Positions 17,453-28,716 are shown, counted from the stretch's first letter. The stretch: 64,000 nt of DNA from Maridesulfovibrio ferrireducens (GCF_900101105.1 NZ_FNGA01000002.1:562479-626478); one strand, 5' to 3'. Translations and numbers: made by a program. Notes: generated by a model not told the origin, from the letters alone.

Positions 17453-18576
17453 TTTATACGCAAAGTCGACTGATTCTTCAAAAGCATAATCCTTTCATAG
17501 GACTGCCTTATCCTGCGTTCTGAAATTCTGCCTTCACGGACAAGTTCCTTAATAGCTCCTACAGCCTTGATACCTAATCCCGGTTCATAAATAAGATTGT
17601 TTCCAAACAGCAGAATATCCGCTCCGGCATCCACAGCCCTGAATACGCTGTCTTTAAAACCGAATTCACCGCTTACAGCCTGCATCTGCATGTCATCAGT
17701 TACAACAACCCCCTTAAACCCGAGTTCATTGCGCAAAAGTCCCGTTATTACAGAACGTGAAAGAGTTGCAGGGTATTTTTTATCAAGCTTATTGTTATAG
17801 ATATGGGCTGTCATAACCATATCGACTTTATGATCATTAATCAGCTTGCGATATGGAATAAGCTCATCTTCGGACCATGAATCAGTAACATCGGTGAACC
17901 CTTTATGACTGTCCCCCGCCGAACTGCCGTGCCCCGGAAAATGCTTAAGACAAGATATTACTTTTTCCGAATGCAGGCCGTCTATAAAGGCTTTTGCAAA
18001 ATCAGCAACAATGACCGGATCATCGGAAAAACTTCTTTGTAATGCCGCAATAACAGGATTTACAGCATTACGGTTAACATCAACCACTGGCGCAAAATCA
18101 ACATTTACACCAACAGAACTTAAAGTTTTACCCGCAGCTTTCCCAGCTCTGAATGCGGCTTTCAAATCACCGCTGTTACCCAATTCTGCAGCGGAAAGAC
18201 TCGAAGGAAACCCTCTATCCACAGCAAATCTACAAATAAGTCCCCCTTCCTGATCCGCTGCAACAAAAAGAGGAATACGAGCTTGCTTCTGAAGCGAGGC
18301 GGTAAGATCTTCCACTTGCTTGTAATCTGAAATATTACGCTCAGTACTGTTTAACGCACAGTCTTTACTGAAAAGAATCACTCCGCCTATTTTAGCATCA
18401 CGTATATCTTTAACAATAAAACTGTCCGGCGCAGCATCCATCCCTCTAAATCCGACCATTACCATCTGGCCGACCATAATATCCATCTCGGAAGAATCAA
18501 CAGATAAATTTTTTGATCCGCAACCAATTATACTGGTGGCAAGTAACAAAAAGACAATACTATAAATTTTATTCAC
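17449..18576 (-). CDS. nagZ: Beta-N-acetylhexosaminidase, GH3, predicted lipoprotein (NagZ-like)
   Basis: A 375-residue glycoside hydrolase family 3 enzyme. The NagZ signature KHFPGHGSSAGDSH at 211-224 carries the His acid/base dyad loop, and D294 in VVTDDMQM is the expected nucleophile. NagZ enzymes remove N-acetylglucosamine from peptidoglycan fragments. Unlike cytoplasmic E. coli NagZ, this protein begins with a lipoprotein signal, lipobox IIGC with C19, so it should be anchored in the envelope and act in the periplasm or outside. Convergent with the sensor kinase; a single gene. Confidence 0.9.
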   Translation of the reverse strand: MNKIYSIVFLLLATSIIGCGSKNLSVDSSEMDIMVGQMVMVGFRGMDAAPDSFIVKDIRDAKIGGVILFSKDCALNSTERNISDYKQVEDLTASLQKQARIPLFVAADQEGGLICRFAVDRGFPSSLSAAELGNSGDLKAAFRAGKAAGKTLSSVGVNVDFAPVVDVNRNAVNPVIAALQRSFSDDPVIVADFAKAFIDGLHSEKVISCLKHFPGHGSSAGDSHKGFTDVTDSWSEDELIPYRKLINDHKVDMVMTAHIYNNKLDKKYPATLSRSVITGLLRNELGFKGVVVTDDMQMQAVSGEFGFKDSVFRAVDAGADILLFGNNLIYEPGLGIKAVGAIKELVREGRISERRIRQSYERIMLLKNQSTLRIN

Positions 18577-18746
18577 TTATATACTCCACAAGAATTATTT
18601 TCAGCCACTAAATGCTTTAAAATAATTACCTTATTTAGGATTAATGATTTTATCAAGGAGGAACCCGGCATATTGCCACATGGATTGATTTCCTATAAAC
18701 GGAATTCACCATACGGATTTAAGTAAAACTCCCAGAAGGATAATAT

Positions 18747-19364
18747 ATGTCTCATACAGCTTTACAAAAAGTACTTGATCACGCCCGCTCCGGCCTTGAA
18801 GTAAGGGAAGCTTTTTTTGAGCAGGACTCTCAGTTAGTTGTTGAAATATCCAGAGCAATGGCTGTCCGCCTTGCTCAAGGGTCAAAAATTCTATTTTGCG
18901 GCAACGGCGGCAGTGCCGCAGACTGTCAGCACCTTGCAGCTGAACTGGTAAACAGATTTAAACTTGAACGCCCGCCACTGCCCGGCCTTGCGCTTACAAC
19001 CGACTCCTCAATACTCACATCAATAGGAAACGACTACTCCTTTGATATGATATTTGAAAAACAGGTTGCAGCTCTAGGTGCACCAGGAGACGTTCTTGTT
19101 GGAATCAGTACTTCCGGCACAAGTCCAAACGTGATAAAAGCATTAAAAGAAGCTAAACGGAAACAAATGGTGACAATAGGTATGACCGGTTTAAGTTCAG
19201 GTGAAATGCTTCCCATATGCGATCACATAATAAGTGTTCCCAGCAAAGATACTGCCATCGTGCAGGAAGTTCATATTGCTGTGGGGCATCTGTTCTGTGA
19301 ACTTATCGACCATTTTCTCTTTGAAGCAGTTTCAGAGCTTGAACCGTATCTTCTTTCCGACTAA
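18747..19364 (+). CDS. gmhA: Phosphoheptose isomerase (sedoheptulose 7-phosphate isomerase)
   Basis: A 205-residue SIS-domain isomerase making D-glycero-D-manno-heptose 7-phosphate, the first step toward the heptose of the LPS inner core. The signature CGNGGSAADCQHLAAEL is intact; H62, E66, Q173 and H181 match the zinc-site residues of E. coli GmhA (H61, E65, Q172, H180), and STSGTSPN (121-128) is the phosphate loop. AGAAGG precedes the ATG. It heads a possible three-gene unit with a receiver protein (32 bases on) and a LysE exporter (10 bases further). Confidence 0.95.
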   Translation: MSHTALQKVLDHARSGLEVREAFFEQDSQLVVEISRAMAVRLAQGSKILFCGNGGSAADCQHLAAELVNRFKLERPPLPGLALTTDSSILTSIGNDYSFDMIFEKQVAALGAPGDVLVGISTSGTSPNVIKALKEAKRKQMVTIGMTGLSSGEMLPICDHIISVPSKDTAIVQEVHIAVGHLFCELIDHFLFEAVSELEPYLLSD

Positions 19365-19396
19365 ATAGATTTTGAAAAGATAAGCGAGTCAAAGAT

Positions 19397-19807
19397 ATGC
19401 GAACTCTGGTAGTAGAAGACAACAGTGCCTGCATGCTTTTTCTTCACAACATCCTCACTGAGATTAAGGGAGTGAACAATGTTGAAATTGACTGCGCAAC
19501 TACCGGTGAAGAAGCTCTGCAAATGTTTACAGATGCCTGTTCCTCAGACCGTCCATACAAACTCATGTTTATGGATATTATCCTCCCCGGCATGGATGGT
19601 CTTCAGGCTTTAGAAAAAATCAGAGCGGTTGAAAACGAACTGGAACTCACAGATGATCAAAAAGTAAAGGCGATAATTACGACGGCCCTCGATGACAGCA
19701 CCAAAGCTTCAAGGGCTTTTTTTCAAGGTGAAGCCATTTCGTACATGACGAAACCGACCACTCCTGAAAAAATTCACGAAGAACTCTCAAAATTCGGTTT
19801 CCTCTAA
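19397..19807 (+). CDS. Single-domain response regulator
   Basis: A 136-residue protein consisting only of a receiver domain: acidic pair E7/D8, phosphoacceptor D60 in LMFMDIILPGMDG, conserved Thr in IITTAL (93-98), and K119 in YMTKPTT. It has no DNA-binding output, so it should work by protein contact or in a phosphorelay. The nearest kinase is the orphan PAS kinase about 2 kb upstream, on the same strand but separated by the hexosaminidase gene; pairing is only a guess. It sits between gmhA and a LysE-type exporter. Confidence 0.88.
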   Translation: MRTLVVEDNSACMLFLHNILTEIKGVNNVEIDCATTGEEALQMFTDACSSDRPYKLMFMDIILPGMDGLQALEKIRAVENELELTDDQKVKAIITTALDDSTKASRAFFQGEAISYMTKPTTPEKIHEELSKFGFL

Positions 19808-19817
19808 GGCATACAAA

Positions 19818-20444
19818 ATGGATGGACTTACTTTAGCTTTTATTCCCATTGCGGCACTCCTGACTGTCACCCCCGGCTCTGACACAATGCTGGTGGTAAA
19901 CAATACACTCACCCGCTCAACTTCTGACGGGCTTTGTACTGTGGCAGGAATAAATGCGGGACTGATTGTGCATGCCATGGCTTCAGCTTTCGGTCTATCC
20001 ATGATTCTCATGAACTCGGCAACAGCTTTTGAATTCGTAAAACTGGCAGGAGCACTCTATATAATATATCTGGGAGTACAGTCTCTCAGACGCAGCCGTT
20101 CCTCCGAAGAAGAGCAATCCACAATAGTGCACAGTCAGAAAAGAAGCATTTCCGCTTCAATTAGAGAAGGCTTCCTTACTAATGTCCTGAATCCCAAGGT
20201 TGCAGTTTTCTATCTGGCCCTGTTACCGCAGTTTATATCCCCTGCGGACAACCTCATTGAAAAATCTTTCCAGTTGATGATCATTCACCTCTGTATGGGA
20301 ATATTATGGTTTAGTTTTATCACTCTTGCTCTAGGTAAAATGCGCCCCTTCATTTCCGGCAATAAGTTCAAGAAACGACTTGAAGCTATCTCGGGTGTGG
20401 TGTTCATCGCGCTTGGACTCAAAATGGCTCTATCCAAAAATTAA
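19818..20444 (+). CDS. LysE/RhtB family amino-acid exporter
   Basis: A 208-residue inner-membrane protein with about six hydrophobic helices. The N-terminal family motif TPGSDTMLVVNNTLTRS and the AGINAGLIVHAMASAFGLS segment are typical of LysE/RhtB translocators, as is the central NVLNPKVAVFYLALLPQF. These export amino acids or related metabolites; the substrate cannot be told. AAGG precedes the ATG, only 10 bases after the receiver gene, so cotranscription is likely. Confidence 0.88.
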   Translation: MDGLTLAFIPIAALLTVTPGSDTMLVVNNTLTRSTSDGLCTVAGINAGLIVHAMASAFGLSMILMNSATAFEFVKLAGALYIIYLGVQSLRRSRSSEEEQSTIVHSQKRSISASIREGFLTNVLNPKVAVFYLALLPQFISPADNLIEKSFQLMIIHLCMGILWFSFITLALGKMRPFISGNKFKKRLEAISGVVFIALGLKMALSKN

Positions 20445-20584
20445 GGGAAAAGGCTACTACACTTTTTCCGTCCCCCCACCACTCTCCATCCTGATTTGAA
20501 TTATACATAAATAGTCCTCCCAAGTTAACGATAGATCCATGACTGTTACTTGCCTCCTTCGGTCTCTGGTGATAGCTTTTCACT

Positions 20585-20989
20585 ATGAACAGTTTCTATA
20601 CTACACATTTCTCTTCCGTTAAAAATAAACTTTTATTTACCGGAGCGCTTATTTTTTTATGCGCACTATTCCTTATTCCGTACCAGGAAATAAGGATTGA
20701 AAGAATTAGGGCATTCGGAGAAAATAAAGCAGTGGGTATAGTTATTGAGAAAATCGACCGAAAAGTTGAACAACTTATTCGTTATCGTTTTATTGATCCT
20801 TTGGGACAGGCTCAAGAGCGTGTTGCAAGCATTAGTGACAAAAACTGGGAAAAACTATCTCCCGGAGATAACATCGTTGTATATTACGCAAAAGCAGCAC
20901 CAAGGATTTCACGGGTGAAAAATGAAAAAGAAAGCGCTATTGTTAAAATTTTATCAAAAATATCAAGAAGATCACATTCCTTGAACTAA
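20585..20989 (+). CDS. Small membrane-anchored protein, DUF3592-like
   Basis: A 134-residue protein with one N-terminal transmembrane helix (about residues 17-33, LLFTGALIFLCALFLIP) and a C-terminal domain with alternating strands: GIVIEKIDRK, LIRYRFIDPLGQ and LSPGDNIVVYYAKAAP. The pattern of a Tyr-rich strand followed by GD.I.V.Y resembles the DUF3592 family, of unknown function; this match is by eye. The ribosome site is weak. It is a single gene upstream of the first chemoreceptor. Confidence 0.65.
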   Translation: MNSFYTTHFSSVKNKLLFTGALIFLCALFLIPYQEIRIERIRAFGENKAVGIVIEKIDRKVEQLIRYRFIDPLGQAQERVASISDKNWEKLSPGDNIVVYYAKAAPRISRVKNEKESAIVKILSKISRRSHSLN

Positions 20990-21122
20990 CAATTTTATAA
21001 TTATTTTTACAAATAATAGAATAAAATCTTGATATCAACCGTTAGTTAAAAATGTTATTCGCACGCAAGTTATTTTTACAGAATAAACATAAAGTCCTTT
21101 AATTTTTGTTCAGGAGTAATAC

Positions 21123-23531
21123 ATGTTTAAGAAGTTATCATTTCAAGCAAAGCTGATGCTGGGAGCCGTAGCAATTATTATGGCAACCATCATCTCCATG
21201 ACGACTATTAATTTGTACAAAGTTCAAACGGCTTTGAACACATTAGGTGAAACATCCATGGCCTCCATCGCGGAAAGTGTTCATTCTATCATGGAAATGC
21301 AAAATGAGATTGTCTTAGACAAAGTTAAATCTGACATCGACATCATGGATAAAAAGATTTTCTCGTTAGGTTTTCCTAAACTCAACAAACGCGCGCCGCT
21401 GAACGTAACCATTACAAACCAAGTTACGAAGCAAAGCGAAAGCGTCAGCATCCCCACACTGGAATTCGGCGGGCTAGGCATCAACGACAACTTTGATCTA
21501 GTTGATGATTTGCAAAAAACTATCGGAGGGACCGCCACAGTCTTTCAGGTTTTACCGGAAAAACTGCTAAGAGTTTCCACCAATGTGCTCAAAACTAACG
21601 GAAATCGTGCAACCGGAACATACATTCCTTCCAGCAGTCCAGTTTATCAATCCGTAATGTCCGGCAAAACATATTTTGGAATGGCTTACGTTGTAAACGC
21701 TTGGTATATTACAGCTTACAAACCTTTAGAAGATCTAAGAGGAAACATTGTCAGTGTAATATTCGTTGGACGTAAAATAATAACTCCGGCATTCGAAAAG
21801 TCAGTAAACGCTGCCAATGTCGGAGGTAAAGGTTATGCAACCCTTTTCAATCAAAAAGGGAAAATACTTCTCCACCCCACAATGACAGGTAAAACTCTAT
21901 CTGATCAGCCTTTCTGGAACGATTTTAAACAAACAACTACCGGCCTTGTCAGCTACACGATAGACGGGACTGAAAAAGTTGCATTCATATCCCTGTTCAA
22001 ACCTTGGAAGTGGTCATTTGCATTCACAATGGATAAAGCTGAAATGACTCACGGTGTAGATAAAGCCATCTTCATGACAAACGTAATAATTGCTGTAGTG
22101 GCCCTTGCTATCTCAATTATTATTCTCATGCTTCTCATTAAATATACTACCAAACCATTGCAAAACCTTTCAACTTTTACCGCCAAGGTATCCACAGGTG
22201 ATTACGATTCAGAACTTGAATATGACGTTGACGATGTAGTCGGTCAAACTATTACTTCTGTTAAAAGCATGGTGCTTGAACTCAAAAACAAGCTTGGCTT
22301 TTCAGGGGGACTCCTAAACGGTTTGACACTACCTTGTGTCGTCGTAGACCTTGATGAAAAAATAACTTTCATTAATCAGCACATACTTGATCAATTCGGA
22401 TATTCTGGAACATGTGAGGAATACCTCGGCAAACCTGTACGCAACCTGCTGACAAACAAAGACATCACCGATTCAATCACAAATTGTATCAGCAAAGATC
22501 AAAGCCTTGCAGATATTGAAATCTCCGCGACAACTGAAAAGGGTAAACCGTTCTTCGCAATAATCGACACTGCTCCGCTGCATGATCTTGATCATAAACT
22601 CATCGGCGCGTTCATGATTATGAATGATGTGACTACCATCAAAGAAAATGAACAGAGCATGAAAGCTCAAAGTGAAAAGGTTGCAGAAACAGTACGTGAA
22701 GCTGATGACATTTCCGATCAGCTTTCATCTGCAGCAGACGAACTGTCCGCACAGGTAGAAGAGTCTCGCAGAGGAGCGGAAACTCAGCAGGAAAGGGCAG
22801 GCGAAACTGCAACCGCCATGGAAGAAATGAACTCCACAGTTCTCGAAGTGGCGCGCAATGCAGGCGAAGCTTCCGAGAATGCGAAGGCAACAAAAGATAA
22901 GGCATTGGAAGGGCAGAATTTAGTCGGTCAGGTTGTTATTTCCATCAAAGCTCTTGAGACCAACTCTGAAGAGTTAAGAACCAGCATGGAACAACTCGGA
23001 GGACAGACAGAATCTATCGGAGCTGTAATGGGCGTCATTACCGACATTGCAGATCAGACTAACTTACTCGCACTCAACGCCGCTATTGAAGCAGCCAGAG
23101 CTGGTGATGCAGGACGAGGATTCGCAGTCGTTGCAGATGAAGTTCGCAAGCTTGCCGAAAAGACTATGGATGCGACAAAACAAGTCGGGCAGGCAATCTC
23201 ATCCATTCAAACCAGCACACGTAAAAACATCACAGCAACTGACACCGCAGTGGGGTCACTTGTTGAATCGACTGACCTTGTTGCCAAATCAGGTAAAGCT
23301 CTCGATGAAATCGTTCATATGGTTGAAACTTCAGCAGACCAGATTCACGGCATAGCAACAGCCGCTGAGCAACAGTCTGCAACCAGTGAAGAAATCAACA
23401 GAGCAACTGAGGAAATCAATCAAATCTCAGCTGAATCAGCTCAAGCTACGGAACAGTCTGCCGAGGCCATCACAGAGGTAGCCAGACTAGCTTCTCAGAT
23501 TAAGACACTCATCAGAAATATGCAGTCTTAA
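21123..23531 (+). CDS. Methyl-accepting chemotaxis protein, Cache3-Cache2-like sensor plus PAS
   Basis: An 802-residue chemoreceptor. Transmembrane helix 1 covers about residues 9-30, the periplasmic ligand-binding part about 40-315 resembles the Cache 3/Cache 2 fusion type (GTATVFQ.., [21 protein letters not shown]), helix 2 covers about 318-343, a HAMP linker about 343-395, a PAS domain about 398-515 and the signalling domain about 535-800. The hairpin tip ([20 protein letters not shown]) is intact, so it should couple to CheW/CheA. No pentapeptide CheR tether is at the C terminus. GGAG precedes the ATG and a strong terminator follows. Confidence 0.93.
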   Translation: MFKKLSFQAKLMLGAVAIIMATIISMTTINLYKVQTALNTLGETSMASIAESVHSIMEMQNEIVLDKVKSDIDIMDKKIFSLGFPKLNKRAPLNVTITNQVTKQSESVSIPTLEFGGLGINDNFDLVDDLQKTIGGTATVFQVLPEKLLRVSTNVLKTNGNRATGTYIPSSSPVYQSVMSGKTYFGMAYVVNAWYITAYKPLEDLRGNIVSVIFVGRKIITPAFEKSVNAANVGGKGYATLFNQKGKILLHPTMTGKTLSDQPFWNDFKQTTTGLVSYTIDGTEKVAFISLFKPWKWSFAFTMDKAEMTHGVDKAIFMTNVIIAVVALAISIIILMLLIKYTTKPLQNLSTFTAKVSTGDYDSELEYDVDDVVGQTITSVKSMVLELKNKLGFSGGLLNGLTLPCVVVDLDEKITFINQHILDQFGYSGTCEEYLGKPVRNLLTNKDITDSITNCISKDQSLADIEISATTEKGKPFFAIIDTAPLHDLDHKLIGAFMIMNDVTTIKENEQSMKAQSEKVAETVREADDISDQLSSAADELSAQVEESRRGAETQQERAGETATAMEEMNSTVLEVARNAGEASENAKATKDKALEGQNLVGQVVISIKALETNSEELRTSMEQLGGQTESIGAVMGVITDIADQTNLLALNAAIEAARAGDAGRGFAVVADEVRKLAEKTMDATKQVGQAISSIQTSTRKNITATDTAVGSLVESTDLVAKSGKALDEIVHMVETSADQIHGIATAAEQQSATSEEINRATEEINQISAESAQATEQSAEAITEVARLASQIKTLIRNMQS

Positions 23532-23554
23532 TTTATTACTACATATAAAAAATC

Positions 23555-23589
23555 AAGGGCGAACTTTTCACGAAGTTCGCCCTTTTTTT
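23555..23589 (+). terminator. Terminator after the first chemoreceptor
   Basis: A perfect 12-bp stem (23555-23566 with 23573-23584), a 6-base loop and a seven-base T run. Confidence 0.93.
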
Positions 23590-23800
23590 GTAATCAGTTA
23601 AAAAGTAAGCAGGCAAACACCTTAATAATATCTTTACCTACACTTAAAAAACGATTTGATAGTGACTTCTTTTTTTAAATATAATATGAAAATGATAGAA
23701 ACTTTTGTTATTCTCTCTCTAAGTTAGCCCTAAAATTTTATATCAAAAACAATCAATATTGATCACGAATCCCTGTCACAGAGGAGAATTAGGAGAAATT

Positions 23801-26065
23801 ATGAAAAAAGTATCCCCACTACAATCCGTGGCTGTCAGAATTACAATTCTCATTGTGGGAGCCTTGCTGATTGAAGGAATATTTATTTCTTCATTCTTTA
23901 ATTTTAATTTAGAAGGATTTATCGATAAACGCTCAAGTGAATATCGACTCGAAATAGAAACTGAAGAAAAAGGAAAACTAAAGGACTCCGTTGATCTGGC
24001 ATACAGCGTAGTAAACTCCTATTATGAGCGCTCACAAGATATTGAGACATTAAAAAAACAAGAAATGGAATCTCTTAAACAGGTTGTGGACACCGTTGTT
24101 ACACAAGTTGAAGCACTATATGATAAATTTGATGGTATCCTGCCAAAAGAAGTACTCGAAGAACGGATTAAAAGCATCGTTGATGCTGCAAGATACGACA
24201 CAGACAACTATGTCTGGATTAACGATTTAGAAAACCGGATGGTAGTCCACCCCAATAAATCTCTACTCGGAAAAGATTTATCTGACTTGAAAGATTCTAA
24301 AGGTGTTTACCTTATCAGAGATATGACCAGCATTGCCGAAACCAAAGGAGAAGGAACTCTTGCATATCACTGGGTCCGCCCGGGAGAAACCGAACCCAAG
24401 CTTAAAATTTCATATGTAAAAATACTGCCTAAGTTGGGTTGGATTATCGGTACAGGAGCATGGGTTGAAGATATCACCGCTGAAATGAAAAAAGAAGCTC
24501 TCGCCCAAGTAGCAAAAATGAGACTCGGAACAGAGAAGTATTTCTGGATCAATGATTCTGGACCGAAAATGATCATGCATCCGATGAAACCAGCCTTGAA
24601 CGGCAAAGACCTTTCAGGAATAGCAGATGCCAAGGGTAAAAAGCTATTCGTAGAAATGGTCAAAACTGTTCAGCAAAACAACGGAGCAGGCTACGTTTCA
24701 TATTGGTGGAGCAAGCCCGGCACAGGTAAGAATGCTCCTAAATTGTCATATGTAAAACTCTTTGAACCGTGGGGCTGGATTATCGGAATGGGCGTATATG
24801 TCGACAACATTGATGCCTCCGTACTGAAACAGAAAGGTCAATTTGATGACACAATTCACTCAATTGAACAAAATTCAGCGTTATCCGCACTATTATTTAT
24901 AATTATTGCCACTGTGGTTTGTATCTACCTTATACGCAAAGGGCTGAACAAACCTCTGAACCGCCTTGTTGATTTTTCCAGTAAAGTTGCCGGTGGTGAT
25001 TTAGACTCTTCACTCAAAGGTCAATTCTCAGGAGAAATGGAAATTCTTAAGGATTCTCTAGAGCAGATGATTACCAGCCTCAAAACCAAAATAGGCGAAG
25101 CAAACCTGCTCAGCGAACAGAGTAAAGAAGAAACATTCAAAGCACATGAAGCAAAAGCTGAAGCTGAAGCTGCCAAAGTTGCCGCAGAAAGCGCAAAAGC
25201 AGAAGGAATGCTCGAGGCGGCAGATATGCTTGAAGGATTGGTAAACGATCTTTCATCGGCATCAGAAGAACTGTCAGCGCAGGTTGAGGAAGTCACACAC
25301 GGTACCGACACGCAGCAGCAACGCATATCTGAAACAGCTGTCGCAATGGAAGAGATGAACGCAACTGTTCTTGAAGTCGCCCGCAATGCTTCAGAAGCGG
25401 CAGAGAGCGCTGATCAGACCAGACAGAATGCAGAGTCAGGTTCTGCCATCGTCGATAATTCTGTAAACTCTATTCTTGCCGTTAACTCGCACTCGGAAAC
25501 ACTGAAAACAAATATGGATGAACTAGGCAAACAAGCCGAAGCCATCGGAACTGTAATGAATGTAATTACCGACATTGCGGACCAGACTAATCTGCTCGCA
25601 CTTAACGCCGCAATTGAAGCAGCCCGCGCAGGTGATGCAGGACGAGGATTTGCGGTTGTTGCAGATGAAGTTCGCAAGCTGGCAGAAAAAACAATGGTAG
25701 CCACTAAAGAAGTTGGAGAGGCTATCAACAATATTCAAGCTGGAGCAAATAAGAACATTGAAAGTGTTGAGAGTGCAGCCGTCGCGGTTGAAAAGGCAAC
25801 TGGTTTTGCTAATGAGTCAAAGCAGTCTCTTTCACAAATACTTGAACTGGTTCAATCCACTTCTGATCAGGTTCGCTCCATTGCAACGGCTTCCGAGGAA
25901 CAATCCAATGCAAGTGAAGACATCAACCGAGCAATTGAAGATATCAAAGTTGTTTCATCCGAAACATCCGAAGGTATGCTCCAAGCCAATCAGGCTATAG
26001 GAGATCTGGCAAGGCTGGCTTCGGATCTTAAACATCTTATAGATAAACTCAGAGAAAATGATTAA
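23801..26065 (+). CDS. Methyl-accepting chemotaxis protein with two tandem sCache_2-like units
   Basis: A chemoreceptor of 754 residues from the ATG at 23801, which follows AGGAG; a longer frame from a TTG at 23759 has no support. Helix 1 is about residues 10-32. The periplasmic region repeats the same unit twice: [18 protein letters not shown] ... [13 protein letters not shown], then [17 protein letters not shown] ... [13 protein letters not shown], each typical of single-Cache domains that bind small carboxylates and similar ligands. Helix 2, HAMP and a full signalling domain with the intact [20 protein letters not shown] tip follow. It is independent of the receptor upstream, from which a terminator separates it. 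Confidence 0.93.
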   Translation: MKKVSPLQSVAVRITILIVGALLIEGIFISSFFNFNLEGFIDKRSSEYRLEIETEEKGKLKDSVDLAYSVVNSYYERSQDIETLKKQEMESLKQVVDTVVTQVEALYDKFDGILPKEVLEERIKSIVDAARYDTDNYVWINDLENRMVVHPNKSLLGKDLSDLKDSKGVYLIRDMTSIAETKGEGTLAYHWVRPGETEPKLKISYVKILPKLGWIIGTGAWVEDITAEMKKEALAQVAKMRLGTEKYFWINDSGPKMIMHPMKPALNGKDLSGIADAKGKKLFVEMVKTVQQNNGAGYVSYWWSKPGTGKNAPKLSYVKLFEPWGWIIGMGVYVDNIDASVLKQKGQFDDTIHSIEQNSALSALLFIIIATVVCIYLIRKGLNKPLNRLVDFSSKVAGGDLDSSLKGQFSGEMEILKDSLEQMITSLKTKIGEANLLSEQSKEETFKAHEAKAEAEAAKVAAESAKAEGMLEAADMLEGLVNDLSSASEELSAQVEEVTHGTDTQQQRISETAVAMEEMNATVLEVARNASEAAESADQTRQNAESGSAIVDNSVNSILAVNSHSETLKTNMDELGKQAEAIGTVMNVITDIADQTNLLALNAAIEAARAGDAGRGFAVVADEVRKLAEKTMVATKEVGEAINNIQAGANKNIESVESAAVAVEKATGFANESKQSLSQILELVQSTSDQVRSIATASEEQSNASEDINRAIEDIKVVSSETSEGMLQANQAIGDLARLASDLKHLIDKLREND

Positions 26066-26090
26066 TATCGTCCACCCGGATTAGCAATTT

Positions 26091-26128
26091 AAACTCCCGG
26101 CCTTTATATTAAGGCCGGGAGTTTTTTT
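26091..26128 (+). terminator. Terminator after the second chemoreceptor
   Basis: A perfect 14-bp stem (26091-26104 with 26111-26124), a 6-base loop and a T run. Confidence 0.93.
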
Positions 26129-26162
26129 ATCTGCGATTGTATCACCCTCCGCTCCGTGTTAT

Positions 26163-26197
26163 GTATAGAATAAATAGAATTCATACTCGTTCTATAC
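26163..26197. repeat. Inverted repeat upstream of the proton ATPase gene
   Basis: GTATAGAA (26163-26170) and TTCTATAC (26190-26197) are perfect 8-bp arms separated by 19 bases, within 60 bases of the ATPase start. It could be an operator or a leader hairpin. Confidence 0.4.
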
Positions 26198-26222
26198 TGC
26201 ATCCTAACTCAAGGGGAGAACA

Positions 26223-28712
26223 ATGGGTAAGCACGAATCTACGCAGGACATTAATAAAATATTCAAAGACTTAAACTCGAGTTCAAAAGGTTTAACCTCT
26301 CCCGAAGCTCGTACCCGCCTCGATAAATACGGTCAAAATGCTTTAAAAACGGAAAGCGTCAGCCCGTTAAAAAAGCTTCTAAGCTATTTCTGGGGACCGA
26401 TTCCATGGATGATTGAAGCGGCGGCCTTGCTCTCATTAATAGTGCAGGACTGGGTAGACTTTTCAATCATAATGGTACTGCTCATTTTCAATGCTGCAAT
26501 CGGATTCTGGGAAGAAGCCAAAGCATCAAACGCCCTTGATGCTCTGAAAAATCAGATGGCATTGAAAGCAAGAGTTCTACGCGATGGCATATGGAATGAA
26601 ATTGACGCGACAAACCTTGTTCCCGGTGACATTGTCCGCATCAGATTAGGGGATGTAATTCCGGCAGATGTCGTTTTGACCGAAGGGGAATATCTCAGCG
26701 TAGACCAATCCGCACTTACAGGTGAATCATTACCGGTCAACAAGAAATCAGGTAATGAAGCTTTCTCTGGATCGGTCGCCAAGCAAGGAGAAATGGAAGC
26801 TGTCGTTACAGCAACAGGCGCAGAAACATTTTTCGGACGCACTGCAAAACTGGTAGAAAGTGCCGGAACAGCCTCTCATTTCCAAAAAGCAGTCATGAAA
26901 GTCGGAGATTTTCTGATATTCGTTGCCATAGGTCTGGCAATGATTCTTGTTGTTACCGAGCTTCTACGCGGCGAACCGCTGATCAAACTCATTCAATTCG
27001 TACTAATTCTGGTTGTCGCCTCAATTCCGGTAGCAATGCCGGCGGTTCTGTCTGTCACCATGGCACTCGGCGCACTTTCCCTTTCTAAGAAAAAAGCAAT
27101 CGTATCCAAGTTGCAGGCCATTGAAGAGATGGCCGGAATTGATATTCTATGCTCGGATAAAACCGGAACTCTGACTAAAAATCAGTTGGACCTCGGTGAG
27201 CCTGTCATTTTCTCTGCTCCGGATAAAGACAATTTAATATTTATGGCCGCCCTTGCCTCAAAAGAGGAAAACGGCGATGCCATCGACCTTGCGGTTTTAA
27301 AAGGTATTACCGATAAATCTATTTTCACAGGATACAAACAAACCTCCTTCTCCCCGTTTGATCCGATACGCAAAAGAACAGAAGGTTCCATCACCACAGA
27401 AGACTCTCAGTTCAAAGTGACAAAAGGTGCACCGCAAGTAGTTCTCGACCTCGCAAATGTAACCGGACCAGATCGCGAAAGAGCTGATTCAGCAATTAAC
27501 GATTTTGCGGCAAAAGGTTTCCGCTCGCTGGGAGTAGCCAAAAGCAATGAGACCGGAGGATGGGATTTTTTAGGTATTTTATCTCTGTTCGATCCACCTC
27601 GTGATGATTCAAAAGAAACCATCGCACAGGCTGTAAAACACGGAATTCAAGTCAAAATGGTTACAGGGGATGATACTGCCATCGGCAGAGAAACAGCCGG
27701 ACAACTCGGAATGGGAACCAATATGCACCCCGTTTCAGAATTGATCGGCGAAAACGCAGACCCCGCGCACCTGACTTCAACTCAGTCCGAAATGATTGAA
27801 AAAGCCGACGGATTTGCGCGAGTATTCCCAGAGCATAAATATGCCATAGTAAAAGCATTGCAGGAACGCGGACACATTGTAGCCATGACCGGAGACGGCG
27901 TTAATGACGCTCCCGCACTCAAACAGGCAGATGCAGGGATTGCGGTTTCTGGTGCGACCGATGCAGCCAGAGCCGCAGCGGATTTAATTCTCACCGAACC
28001 GGGTTTATCGGTCATTATTAAGGCTGTGGAAGAAGCGCGAAGAATTTTCGAGCGCATGATGAGCTACACTATCTACCGCATCGCCATGACTATCGATATT
28101 ATGGCATTCGTGGTTCTGGCTATGCTGGTCTTTGATTTCTATCCACTCACAGCCGTCATGATCATCATGCTGGCACTGCTCGACGACATTCCGATTATGA
28201 CCATTGCCTACGACAACACATGGCTTGATCCAAAGCCTGTGCGTTGGCAGATGGGCCGAGTCCTCGGAATTTCAAGCATGCTGGGTTTCCTTGCCGTTAT
28301 TGAAACATTCGGAATGCTCTGGCTCGGACGGGATATATTTCATTATCCGGTTGAACAGCTCCAAACCATGCTCTTCCTGCAACTGGTTGCAGGCGGACAT
28401 CTTATGCTGTTCGTAACCCGCACCAAAAAAGCGTTCTGGAAATCTCCATATCCAGCTCCGAAATTATTCTGGGCCATTATCGGAACACAGCTTTTCGCGG
28501 CATTCATCTGCGGCATGGGCTGGCTCGTACCCGCCATACCATGGATTCACATTTTATGGGTCTGGGTCTATAATCTAGTATGGATGGTTGTGCAGGACAT
28601 ATTCAAACTGGCGGCTTACCGGATGATGGACAATAAAGCTGAACATAATCAGGGGTTCATCAAAATAGCAAATGAACCTATCTTCAGCAGGTTCTCCCAC
28701 CATAGAAAATAA
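26223..28712 (+). CDS. P3A-type proton-exporting P-type ATPase
   Basis: An 829-residue P-type ATPase with the plasma-membrane H+-ATPase layout. The actuator loop has TGES (166-169), the phosphorylation site is D312 in CSDKTGTLTKNQ, and the hinge MTGDGVNDAPAL and the nucleotide domain are intact. The transmembrane-4 motif SIPVAMPAVLS and AALLSLIVQDWVDF near the first helices match fungal, plant and archaeal H+-ATPases rather than Ca or heavy-metal pumps; there are no N-terminal metal-binding Cys motifs. It should export protons using ATP, for pH homeostasis. GGGGAG precedes the ATG; a single gene. Confidence 0.88.
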   Translation: MGKHESTQDINKIFKDLNSSSKGLTSPEARTRLDKYGQNALKTESVSPLKKLLSYFWGPIPWMIEAAALLSLIVQDWVDFSIIMVLLIFNAAIGFWEEAKASNALDALKNQMALKARVLRDGIWNEIDATNLVPGDIVRIRLGDVIPADVVLTEGEYLSVDQSALTGESLPVNKKSGNEAFSGSVAKQGEMEAVVTATGAETFFGRTAKLVESAGTASHFQKAVMKVGDFLIFVAIGLAMILVVTELLRGEPLIKLIQFVLILVVASIPVAMPAVLSVTMALGALSLSKKKAIVSKLQAIEEMAGIDILCSDKTGTLTKNQLDLGEPVIFSAPDKDNLIFMAALASKEENGDAIDLAVLKGITDKSIFTGYKQTSFSPFDPIRKRTEGSITTEDSQFKVTKGAPQVVLDLANVTGPDRERADSAINDFAAKGFRSLGVAKSNETGGWDFLGILSLFDPPRDDSKETIAQAVKHGIQVKMVTGDDTAIGRETAGQLGMGTNMHPVSELIGENADPAHLTSTQSEMIEKADGFARVFPEHKYAIVKALQERGHIVAMTGDGVNDAPALKQADAGIAVSGATDAARAAADLILTEPGLSVIIKAVEEARRIFERMMSYTIYRIAMTIDIMAFVVLAMLVFDFYPLTAVMIIMLALLDDIPIMTIAYDNTWLDPKPVRWQMGRVLGISSMLGFLAVIETFGMLWLGRDIFHYPVEQLQTMLFLQLVAGGHLMLFVTRTKKAFWKSPYPAPKLFWAIIGTQLFAAFICGMGWLVPAIPWIHILWVWVYNLVWMVVQDIFKLAAYRMMDNKAEHNQGFIKIANEPIFSRFSHHRK

Positions 28713-28716
28713 ACTG

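Noticed and set aside
20450-20482. Terminator after the LysE gene
   Set aside because: Only a weak GGAAAA/TTTTCC pairing without a T run; too poor to call.
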